A DNA stretch of 64,000 nt, taken from Hormiphora californensis. Taxonomy: Eukaryota > Ctenophora > Tentaculata > Cydippida > Pleurobrachiidae. Positions 45,364 through 54,651 of the stretch are shown here, piece after piece. The notes beneath the pieces are model-generated. The model had not been told where the DNA came from and made no database searches. It worked only from the letters and a program-made list of their open reading frames with translations. The translations under genes were made by a program, and so were the position numbers. The stretch covers positions 988,524-1,052,523 of the forward strand of contig CM035361.1 in NCBI GenBank assembly GCA_020137815.1, in the 5' to 3' direction. The number at the start of each line of letters is the position of its first letter. Positions within the stretch are counted from its first letter, which is position 1.

Positions 45364-48300
45364 TGCGAAGAGGAGTCTCTAGATATAAAGCGTAGAGCTC
45401 TCGATCTCGAGTGCAGCCTGGGCTCTGCCTCTCTGCGTCTGCACTGCGCGCCTCCTACCTCGCTCTCTGATTCCGACCTAAATAGTGCCGTACTCACACT
45501 TCTTCCAGAACCTCTCCTTTCTCTTGGCCTTGCATGTGTCCCCTCCCATTTTTCCGTGACGACTTCAGTACAACTTTCTTCAGCAACACCCTCACTATAC
45601 TCTTTTGCCTTGAGCAGGTCTGTCCACAAACAAGAGACAAAGAATTGTAGAAATCAATGTTTTCTGTTATCACCCGTCCAAACTAAAACATATTTAGCTA
45701 ACTAGGCTACTTCACTACAAACGCAGGAAACAATAAGAGTACATACGATTGTTAGGATCCAATTGAGGCGTTTACTGTACCACTATACGTACCCCACTAT
45801 TACACCTGCTACCAGCTACGTAATACATGACGTCGCTAGTGGAGGTTATAAATAAAACTTACCGACATGTATTGGACCAAATTGAGGATGTATGTCAATC
45901 TTATTACGGGTTACAACCAGAATTAGACCCTCTCCCTCATTACTTGTCGGGTAGACATTCGCTGAAATCAGGAGCATCGTCAATGACATATATATTAGTA
46001 ACGACAAATTGACTAAATCCCTACTTCTTTATAAACATTGGATCAACACACCAGTACACAGTATAACGCACCTGTTAGATTGAAGACGGATTGATCGCTA
46101 ATTTGCTTCTTTATATTCTCAAACATCTGCCGAGACCTAGCATCATCTAGGGCAGGCTGAGAGGGTACTGGAGGAGGCTGCTGTTTAGCCACAGGTGCCA
46201 CTGTCGCTACTTGCGGTGACCTATGTAAGAGTTGAAGTGTCACGTGATGCCCTAATAAGGAGTGTCACGTGATGCCCAAATAAGGAGTGTCACGTGATGC
46301 CCAAATAAGGAGTGTCACGTGATTCCTAAATAAGGAGTGTCACGTGATGAGGCCACATGGGGGTGGTTTTGGGGAAATGTAGATGATATAATATGGTGAC
46401 TGCAAGGAATGCGACTTACTAACACACAAAAGGAAACTCACAAAGTTACAACATTATATATCTAAGCCGGAAGCCCCCCCTACACAATGTGTCTCATCTA
46501 ACGTATTCAATGGTAATAAGGATCGGGGAATTTACAGGAAGTTGGGTTAAAAACTACATAATTACACATTCCTGTGATCCCCAACCATATACCTACTCCG
46601 CGACTTGTTTGGATGATTTGAAAATATCTTTTTCCTGCTCTCTATAACATAACTAACGATCTTTCTCTTGCTCTCTTTAATAAAAGTAACGATCTTTCTC
46701 TTGCTCTCTTTAGTAAAAGTACCAATCTTTCTCTTGCTCTCTTTAGTAAAAGTAACAATCTCACTACTAACCTCGTCACGGTGGTTGCGGTCTTTTGTGG
46801 AAGTAACATCTGGAGAAGCTTTGTACTGTCGTTATCTAACGTCTTGCTAACATCCTGCAACTGGGGGGGGGGGGGGGTGTGAGACTCACACTAAGAGTGA
46901 GGAGAGAATCTGGTAGACTAGATTGAGAGTATTTTCCGGTTGGCCAATGAAACTCGGAATACCCGGAAAACTAGAAAGTAGAAGTTATCCTGGTTTGATA
47001 ATACAGAGTTATCGATATCCACCGTATTGTACCAGCTACCCATCCTACCCTCAATATTATAATCCCGGATACATCCTACTGTAGGATTCCTACATCTAAC
47101 ATATACCTTAATATAGCACTTTATTATAACCCCAGCTACCTGTATGTCAGCAGAAGGGAGGGGTTCCATTCTCAGTGCGGGAATTGGAGAATTATAAGCA
47201 GTTGTACTGGTCTGGGTGTTGAGGGTGGCTACTGTTGTTGATGAACTCGCTGCTGCTCCCGCCTAGTAGGTACAAGAGAGATTAGTTCTAGGATGCCTGC
47301 TTAGAGAGATTATAAGTTTTGATGTTCTTGGTATTTATTGAGACTACGTCATCGGTCATGTTGTGAGATGTGTTATAATTGTACATGGTTAGGTACAGTA
47401 AATTCAAAGGATTTATGGAATTTCGGAGTTTCAAGGTGAATAGTTTCTAGAAAAAGTCATGACGTTGTCAGTATGTGCTTCAGAGGAATAGTAATCGAGG
47501 GAGAGAGAGGAAGATAGGGAGGAAGAGAGAGATTTACCGGAAAGTTCGGGGAAAAGGGTTTTGCCCGGTAAATCGGGAGAGAGAGAAAGCTAAAGATGGA
47601 GAGAGACAGAGATGGGGAGAGAGACAGAGAGAAACTATAATAATGGGAGATACGTAACAGATAGAATGACGGCATATCTAAAAATACCTTGATTTTGTCG
47701 ATTAGTCTCTGTTGTAGTAGCTGCTTCTGAGTCTGATCACCACTAGAGATGGGTTCACACGGGAAGGACGAAACCTGTGTAATGATTGTTTTGTTAAAAC
47801 CTGGTGACAGCTGAGAGATAGAAATTATTTGGAGTTTTGGAAATGATAAATTTCTTGATGACAGTTTCATAATCTGCTCGTTATACCATGATCGGAGCAC
47901 TGATCTACAAAATTATCCTGGGTTAGGATATGGAGTCAAGGCCGTGTAACATACCTTGTTAGTCGGGGTTTGTTGTTTGACCGCCACGTGCTGCAGGATA
48001 GTAGACAGAGGGAACGGGTTAACATTAGGGGTATGGTCACCATTCTGATGGGGGAGGAGGGTTAACATTAGGGTTAACGTTAGGGTTAACATTAGGGTTA
48101 GCGTTAGGGTTAATATTAGGGTTAACGTTAGGGTTAAAGGTTGACAAGATACCTAAAACTTTTCGTATATCGTCTTATTTTGATTTATCATTAATTTTCA
48201 GCATTTTTTCAGAATTTTTTGTCGGCTAGAAAAAAATTCGAAATAGGGGGTCTACCGATATTTTCAGCACTGGTTTTACTGGGCACACTCACTGCGTCTC

Positions 48301-51300
48301 GCAAATTGAAATTCACGTTTCCGGTTCCTCAAAAGATAAAGACTTGATCTTGGTTGCGTTGGATTGATCTCAATAAGACCTTTCCAACGCTACCAAAACG
48401 GTTTCTGTATCTCATCAGGAACCGGAGATATTACGTTATCAATTTTAAAAAAGGCACACTCATTTGTCAGTAGACCCCCTATTTTGCACATATTTCTAGC
48501 CGACAAAAAATTCTGAAAAAATGGTGAAAATTAATGATAAATCAAAATAAGACGATATACGAAAAGTTTTAGGTATCTTGTCAACCTTTAACGTTAGGGT
48601 TAGCATTTAATAAATTTGCACGCTGTGGAGTGTGGAACATCCAAGGGTGGAGAAGTAGGAGACGAAGTTAGAGGTAAACTGTTGTCAATGGTATTGCATT
48701 TTGCAAGGTGTGGCATACAGCTCCACAGAGGTGTGACGTCACGAAATTCTATTGCATAAATTTTGCAACATATGTGGACATGGAACCAAGCAGTTATATT
48801 GTAAAGATCGGAGGCCAATACTAGGAACTAGCATCTGCTCTTTACTTCCCTGTTAAAGTAACAATCTTACCGTGGAAGGTGGATAAATTTTGCCGGTGCC
48901 TTCTGATCCTTAAAACTATACAAAATATTACCCAGGAACCGACCGACAAAAGTAAACAACCAATCAGAACTCGTTATTTAGGTCACGTGACTGGTTATCA
49001 GCCAATCAGGGACCATTATTTCCTGATTCGGTCGGTTCCTGATGTTACCTTTAACTCAGTCAGTAGTTTATCCAGTGCCTCTATCTCAGCAACTTTCTTA
49101 GCGGCATCCCCACCTACCCCCGGTACTGTTGCAGTTGCTGTATCTCCCCCTGGAAACATCTCTTTGATCAGGTGGATCTGTTTTATTAGGTTGGCCAGGG
49201 GATCAGGACCTGCTGTTGATACCGCTGCTGCTGCTGCCTGAGAGGGGGGAGGGAGGTGTGAGAGGTATATAGTTGGTTACAAAGTCACCACTATTATTGC
49301 TTGTGCGGAGGGGTTATTTCATTACCAAGGTAGTATATAGTGATATGAGTGTTGGTATAGTTTAGTTTGAAACCATATGGGACCTCAGCGACCCTTTTCC
49401 CAGCTACAGGGTACAAGCAGCTGAAGGATTAGAATGAAAGCACGACTGGGAGAGATAGTATAATGATGTCAAACGATATAGAGAGAGCTGGAAGGGGTAG
49501 ACAGGTGCAGTAGAGAGAGGGAGATAATGGGCGCATTTGAAGGGTCCGATACACATTGAAAACAATTGAAAATTGAGAACTTACGAGAACATCAGAAGTT
49601 TACACTAACCGACCTGGTCTTGAGGAATCGAAACTGGGGTCTTAGATAAAGGACCATGTTTGACTGAGTCTGAACGATTCAAAATGGTAGATAAATCCTC
49701 ATCTTGTAGATCTACAAATGGCTGCTGTTTAGGGGTACTGACAGGTCCGGTGAAGGATTTTCGATTAAACCGTCGCCGTTTCCCAACCACTAGATCATCT
49801 GATCCAAACTGGCCACGACCCTCAAGGGTACCCGATTCTCTACCCTGGCTGGGCACCGCATCTGGTCTTAGTTCCAATTTACTCTTCTCCCCCGAACATC
49901 TAAATGATATGATGGAATCGTGCGTGTAATCGTCCTCTGTAAAATGATCAGAGCACACCCTCATTGTCTTAGTAACAACATCCCCGGGTAGTCTCCTGGT
50001 GCTGATTACCCACTGTTTCGCTAGGTGTGGATCACTTGGAAAGCCATGGAACATTAGGAACGTTCTGCCGGGGATGGAGCTAACTCGACCACTTCCGCTT
50101 CTTACACGGGGTCGGGAGTCGTTGAAACAACCCCAGACACAACAACCAACCATTATAACTAATTATTAACTAGATTAATTAACAACCAACCATTAACTAA
50201 TTATTGATTAGGACTTAGGTTAATTAACAACCAACCATTAACTAATTATCAATTAGTACAATAGGTTAATTAACAACTTGGCTTGTTTGTAAAAGCTAAG
50301 TTGAAAAGGTGAAAAGTTAGAGAACAAACTACGAGAGTGTAACAAGTAACAACTCATTTCTCTCTGAGAGACAACAAAAAAGAATCACGTTGCTACATTT
50401 ACTACGGGTTTACACTCTAAGAAGAAGGGAAGGGAGACAAGTCGAATGTGTATCGTGTGACGTCAACTGAAACTCGACACCTGCCCGCATAACTCGAAAA
50501 TGGAGAGATGTAGGGAGGTGGGATTTTCAGAAGTTCATTTTCTCATCATTTTGCAAACGTGAGTGTGGGTCAATCTGAGGGGGACAATACCCTTTCAATA
50601 TTCATACAGGGTGTTCATATGGGATCTTTACAAGCGTTGGGCTTCACCCAGAAAAAAGTTGACAAAACTAGCTTATGAAACTTCATACTTGGACTATTCT
50701 ATACCCTCATTCAAGGTTCCTGGTGTTTCCGGAGCTCTAAAACCGCTGGAAGTGTGTTTTTGGCATCAAAACTACCAGAAGGAATTTTTTGCTGGTGCCG
50801 AGACTTTGCTAGAATGTTTTTTGGGTATTTTCTATGTTAATTCCAAAGTTTCATGATGATTGGATGTGTTTTATGAACTCAAAATTTCGAAAAAAGTGCC
50901 TGGAAAGACTCTAAAATATCAATTTTTGTCGTTTTTGAGCTGTTTTCGGGCCTTTCTAGCCAGTTTATTTGGAACTTGGTGACTAAACCACACATCCAAT
51001 CATCATGAAACTTTGGAATTGACATAGAAAATACCCAAAAAACATTCTAGCAAAGTCTCAGCACCAGCAAAAAATTCGTTCTGGTAGTTTTGATACCAAA
51101 AACACACTTCCAGGGGTATTAGAGCTCCGGAAACACCAGGAACCTTGAATGAGGGTATAGAATAGTCCAAGTATGAAGTTTCATAAGCTAATTTTGTCAA
51201 CTTTTTTCTGGGTAAAGCCCAACGCTTGTAAAGATCCCATATGAACACCCTGTATGACGGTTAGGAGCATATTCTCATTGGTGTTCCACGTTTTTAACCA

Positions 51301-52987
51301 GCGGAGCCGAGTGATACGATAAGGGTCGCAAAGAGCCAGACAGCCCAACTAACTAATTGAAAATCTAAAAATAATATCAAATATGAATTTGGAAAGTTAC
51401 CTGGTTGCCTTGTTAGACCCTATACCTGTTTCACCGCGCCCCACACAAATGTAGTAAAGGCGGGTTAGAACAAGGAGTTAGCCTTCGTTTCCGTACCTCA
51501 GGGCAGCCCTTGAGGTACAGAAACGAAGGCTAACTCCTTGCAAAACTATGGATGCGGGGAAGTGACAAAAAAAACACAAAAAAAAACATAACAATTACCT
51601 GGGGGCTGCCCGGTTAATCGGGGTCTGACTGTACCTGGGGGTTGCTAGGGGAGGATGAGGAGGAGGCATCGCTTTTCTGTTCTGTGTTCATGGGAAGAGT
51701 GAACTTTCCAAACCCCTTCTCGTCAAACACCTAGAGGAGGAGGTAAGAAAAGGGGATTAAAGATAGGGATACCTGGGAAGGTATGAAAATGAAGATGCTT
51801 CGCTAGATTTATTTTGACGATAAATAATCAATGAAGTAGACAACACCAACAACACAGACAATTGTTGCTTCGCTCGACCCTCTCTATCTCAATTGCAAGG
51901 ACTATATATTTGAATGGAGATGACAAACGAACACTTCAAGTGTATTATTACAAGCGTCTGTTGGTCATCTGCATTCAACTATTAGATCTAGCAGCTCTAT
52001 TGTTTAAATTCATATATACACTCTGACACACACTGAATACTGTCACTAACACACACGTACGCACACGATACTTGCAGTAAGCACACGACTCAGACCTACT
52101 CAGATTTTAGTTTTCAGTTTCCACACAGTAATGTTACATTTGGCAGTCAGTTGGTAAAACAGTGTGAGACACGAGGAGGAGGGAGAGAAAGTTGCATTTC
52201 TTGTTCTCTTCCTCATTCTTTGAATTAGAGAGAGAAATATGGAGATTTGAGAGAGAAAGATTGGGAAATAAAAAAAGCAGTGAGAATTCACATGGCATTT
52301 AGTTTGAAAGAAGACTCTTCTTTTTTGAGAAAAACTTCTTGAACTTTTTGTCCAGCCAAAAATTCATTGCTAGCACTTTTCCCAACTATTCGACCCGGGA
52401 AGAAAAGGAACTTTCTACAGGACAGTAACAAGTAATAACAGGTGCTGCAGCATATAAATTATGCAGTGGCAAACATTTTGAATCAACATGACAGAGTGTA
52501 TAACAGCTGGCACGCGAATGTATATAAGATCATTTTTAACAAGAGAGATATAGATTATAGAGGTATAGTAGTTCTGAAATCATTATGATCACACAATCTC
52601 TAACAGATCACACACACAGATTGTAGATCATTATACACTGTTATACTGATCTACTGATATAGATCACACTTGTTCTAACCCTCTGAGGGTCGAACAAGGT
52701 AAGATCACATGACACATGGTACATACACATTGACATCGTACTGATCAGTAGTGTGATCAGTCTGATATCTGTATCAATACAGATATCAGACTGATCACAC
52801 TGCATATCATTACAGATCACACCGTGTGTGATTCACACGACACACGCGGAAAGCATTGTAGATCACACATTCTGATAAAGATTACACATGCAAAATCTTT
52901 CAGCGATTGGAAGCACTTACTTACATAACCGTTCACGTTTGAGCCGAGTTTTTGTGTCACTGGCCGGTCCCTCCCTTCCAGTGTCAT
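41601..52987 (-). CDS. Unrecognised Cys-motif protein (612 aa model), possible nuclear protein
   Basis: Minus-strand exons: 52987-52925 (ATG), 51730-51635, 49237-49049, 48044-47955, 47774-47688, 47262-47140, 46860-46772, 46220-46072, 45961-45863, 45619-45500, 44871-44776, 44290-44176, 44073-43966, 43630-43460, 41843-41601 (TGA). All junction phases fit except one: exon 45619-45500 changes frame internally at a five-A run. With one extra base the total is 1839 nt, or 612 residues. Most of the chain is low-complexity (Ala/Ser/Thr/Gln) with short helices such as [18 protein letters not shown] compact region (residues about 320-420) includes [20 protein letters not shown], then [20 protein letters not shown] and [12 protein letters not shown], a Cys arrangement that could bind zinc. 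I cannot name the family. A THAP exon may replace the first two exons. Confidence 0.65.
41989..43325. mobile_element. 1.34-kb foldback transposable element with poly-G/C ends
   Basis: Flanked by a perfect 8-bp duplication GATGATCC (41981-41988 and 43326-43333). The left end is a G run followed by cccgcgtattaaaatgtcct; the right end is its inverted counterpart finishing in a C run. Copies of tttaatgtcc cluster near both ends. The interior is an inverted repeat (42195-42560 against about 42755-43080). It lies in the last intron of the Cys-motif gene. Confidence 0.85.
43830..43938. mobile_element. 109-bp hAT-like MITE, copy 2
   Basis: Ends CAGGAACAGACCGAATCAGG and tcggtcggttcctg. The flanks ATATCAAC (43822-43829) and ATATCAAA (43939-43946) are an 8-bp duplication with one change. 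It ends 27 bp into the intron after the donor at 43966. Confidence 0.9.
45300..45360. repeat. (GA)n microsatellite
   Basis: About 60 bp of pure GA in the Cys-motif gene intron. Confidence 0.97.
46228..46348. repeat. 25-bp tandem repeat carrying CACGTG boxes
   Basis: Four to five copies of gtgtcacgtgatgcccaaat+aagga, each with a CACGTG E-box, starting just outside the acceptor of the exon at 46220. Confidence 0.92.
46652..46765. repeat. 34-bp tandem repeat
   Basis: Three copies of a unit containing aacgatctttctcttgctct and ctttagtaaaagt, adjoining the donor at 46772. Related to the arrays at 1262 and 53395. Confidence 0.9.
48057..48607. repeat. Interstitial telomere-like array interrupted by an insertion
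   Basis: From about 48057 to 48137 the plus strand repeats ttagggttaacg/ttagggttaaca, i.e. TTAGGG alternating with TTAAC(A/G). The array resumes at 48588-48607 after a 450-bp element. It is intronic. Confidence 0.85.
48138..48587. mobile_element. 450-bp foldback MITE flanked by TTAA
   Basis: Ends AGGTTGACAAGATACCTAAA and its complement, flanked by TTAA at 48134-48137 and 48588-48591. Arms of about 120 bp enclose a centre with ccggttcctcaaaagataaa. A TTAA duplication is the piggyBac signature, but the host array itself contains TTAA, so the assignment is tentative. Confidence 0.75.
48933..49041. mobile_element. 109-bp hAT-like MITE, copy 3, duplicating a splice donor
   Basis: Ends CAGGAACCGACCGACAAAAG and gattcggtcggttcctg (reverse orientation to copy 2). 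The 8-bp flanks are ATATTACC (48925-48932) and ATGTTACC (49042-49049). In minus-strand sense the second flank is GGTAACAT: the last base of the exon ending at 49049 plus its GT donor. The other flank, GGTAATAT, is a second potential donor. Confidence 0.9.
49605..50153 (-). CDS. THAP-domain exon (alternative first exon or one-exon gene)
   Basis: A 182-residue frame from ATG at 50153. Residues 1-105 are a THAP zinc finger: C4 (or C5) and C9 in [18 protein letters not shown], the invariant Trp in KQWVISTRR, then VCSDHF with the C-x2-H pair, and a terminal AVPS motif (AVPT in most members). The remainder is basic and Ser/Pro-rich ([12 protein letters not shown]). THAP domains bind DNA sequence-specifically and occur in transcription regulators and P-element-like transposases; no transposase domain follows here. 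The frame ends IPQDQVG-stop, but CAG|gtcggt at 49614 is a possible phase-0 donor that would join the exon starting at 49237, giving a 739-residue THAP form of the Cys-motif protein. A one-exon THAP gene inside that intron is the alternative. Confidence 0.85.
   Translation of the reverse strand: MVGCCVWGCFNDSRPRVRSGSGRVSSIPGRTFLMFHGFPSDPHLAKQWVISTRRLPGDVVTKTMRVCSDHFTEDDYTHDSIISFRCSGEKSKLELRPDAVPSQGRESGTLEGRGQFGSDDLVVGKRRRFNRKSFTGPVSTPKQQPFVDLQDEDLSTILNRSDSVKHGPLSKTPVSIPQDQVG
50160..50290. repeat. Tandem repeat upstream of the THAP exon
   Basis: Three copies of a unit of about 50 bp containing ttaattaacaaccaaccatt, directly upstream (minus sense) of the THAP start codon, so probably in its promoter. 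Confidence 0.85.
50607..51252. mobile_element. 646-bp foldback element flanked by TA
   Basis: Begins CAGGGTGTTCATATGGGATC and ends with its complement; TA lies at 50605-50606 and 51253-51254. Arms are about 270 bp. A matching 80-residue frame in each arm ([16 protein letters not shown]-like) is a by-product of the inversion, not a demonstrated gene. TA flanks fit Tc1/mariner-type elements. Confidence 0.85.
51470..51538. repeat. Hairpin
   Basis: Arms of about 30 bp (caaggagttagccttcgttt and its complement) with a loop of about 10 bp, in the intron before the THAP exon. Confidence 0.9.
52745..52803. repeat. Near-perfect 59-bp palindrome
   Basis: Reads cagtgtgatcagtctgatat on both strands around a centre at tctgtatcaatacaga. 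Confidence 0.88.
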
Positions 52988-53251
52988 ATATGTACAGGGT
53001 GGGCCTAAATAGTTGGACAAAATCAATAGATGGTTGTAAAGGGTGGGCCTAAATAGTTGCACAAAATCAATGGATGGTTGTAAAGGGTGGGCCTAAATAG
53101 TTGGACAAAATCAATAGATGGTTATAAATCAACCTGTAAAGGGTTCACCTAAGATAGTTGTATAAATTGAACAATCAATAAGTACATGGTGTGCCTAAAA
53201 ACCAATGATAAGTTGTATAAAAAGCAGAACAAAAGGACACACTTTACTGAT

Positions 53252-53289
<38 letters not shown>

Positions 53290-54651
53290 CCGCGTGATCT
53301 CAGCTCATCTAAGAGGTTTGTTCTACTTTATCAGAAAGAGAGATTTTCATCAGAATGATATATTTCTGAGCTCCACTGAAGAAAAGAGAGCAAAAGAGAG
53401 ATTGTTGCGTTTACTAAAGAGAACAAAAGAGAGATCGTTGCGTTTACTAAAGAGAGCAAAAGAGAGATTGGTCAGTTCACTAAAGAGAAGAGAGTTATAT
53501 TAATTGGAGCGAGAGAATATCATACGGGGGTATATTCTTAGTGGCTGATGGGATTGATCATTTTACCATAGGCGGTCTTCATTAGTTGATAATCTCTACC
53601 AATACTGTAACAGAGAGAGGGAGGGGAGAGAGAGAGAGAGAGAGAGAGAGAACAGGAAAAGAAAGAGAGAAAAAAGGAGAGATATTGACAAGAATAAAAG
53701 GGTAAAATAAAAGGGGTCTTCCTCTGGGGGAGATATAAATATTTAGAGTGAGGGCATAAGTGATAGCGGGTAAAGAATACCTAGGGAGGAAGAGAGAGAG
53801 AGAGGGGAAGGAAATTCTGTCAAAAGTGCCCAATAGAAAGGGGCGGAAACGGGAAACAAAGTCACAAATGAGGCAGAGAAAAACTAAAGAAATAGACAAC
53901 CATGGAATCGAAATAATGTATTCCAGGAAACAGGAGAGAGGAATTTAAGCAGTGCTCACTTACTAATATCAATAATTACTCACACACAGAATACACGCAG
54001 TCTCATAGCCACACACACACACACGACATACAACTATCTCTCTCTCATCATCAATGACATGATATACCAGAATGAGGTCACTACACACAACATCAGAGGG
54101 ATCAAAATGTATACGATACCCAAACCACACCACAGCAACAGCCCCTAATTGTACTTAGTGTATACAAACGAAGGGGGGACGCAGCTGCAACAACGAACAA
54201 ACGCACAGCAGCTCAACAAAAGGGTCGGGTGGGAAGAAGGGAAAGAGAGAGAGAGAGAAAATGAGATGAGGTCGCGCGGCTCAAAACCAAATACTGAACA
54301 CAAAGTACTTTACATAGGGGAGATGTTAGTTGTGCACCGCGCGGGCGGTTTATGCAGGGAGGGGACGCGGGGGCTGGGACGCGGGAAATGGGTGATTCAT
54401 TTAGGGTCGGAGTTGAAATTTAACCGTTTAACCGATTACTGCAAGTTGCAACTGCTTGAAACCAGGGTATATCTTGCGTTGTTCGACCACATCTTGGAAC
54501 AAAACAGGGGATATCAGTGTATTGAATGCGTAAAACACGTTGTTTTTTTTGAAGAATAGAATAGTGAAATTTTGTACTGTATAACTTAGTTAAAATATTA
54601 GTAGGTAAAAATATTAAAAACAATCATTATATTTCGCCAGTGTCCCTTTTT
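52988..54651. other. Spacer between the Cys-motif gene and RPA1
   Basis: Should hold the Cys-motif gene promoter and the RPA1 3' end. Contains a 44-bp tandem repeat, a GT tract at about 53253-53286, the 34-bp family in reverse orientation (53395-53490) and purine-rich tracts. A 136-residue frame at 54149-54559 shows no recognisable domain and is not annotated. Confidence 0.5.
52997..53150 (+). repeat. 44-bp tandem repeat
   Basis: Three full copies plus a partial of a unit beginning gggtgggcctaaatagttgg, spaced exactly 44 bp at 52997, 53041 and 53085. It starts 10 bp upstream (minus sense) of the Cys-motif gene start codon. Confidence 0.92.

Noticed and set aside
48057-48137. True chromosome end
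   Set aside because: Ordinary gene exons lie on both sides and the array is short and degenerate.
49605-50153. THAP domain as part of a P-element-type transposase
   Set aside because: No DDE/RNase-H-like transposase sequence follows, and the flanks show no terminal repeats.
54149-54559. 136-residue plus-strand frame downstream of RPA1
   Set aside because: No recognisable domain or splice partners; overlaps purine-rich repeat sequence.
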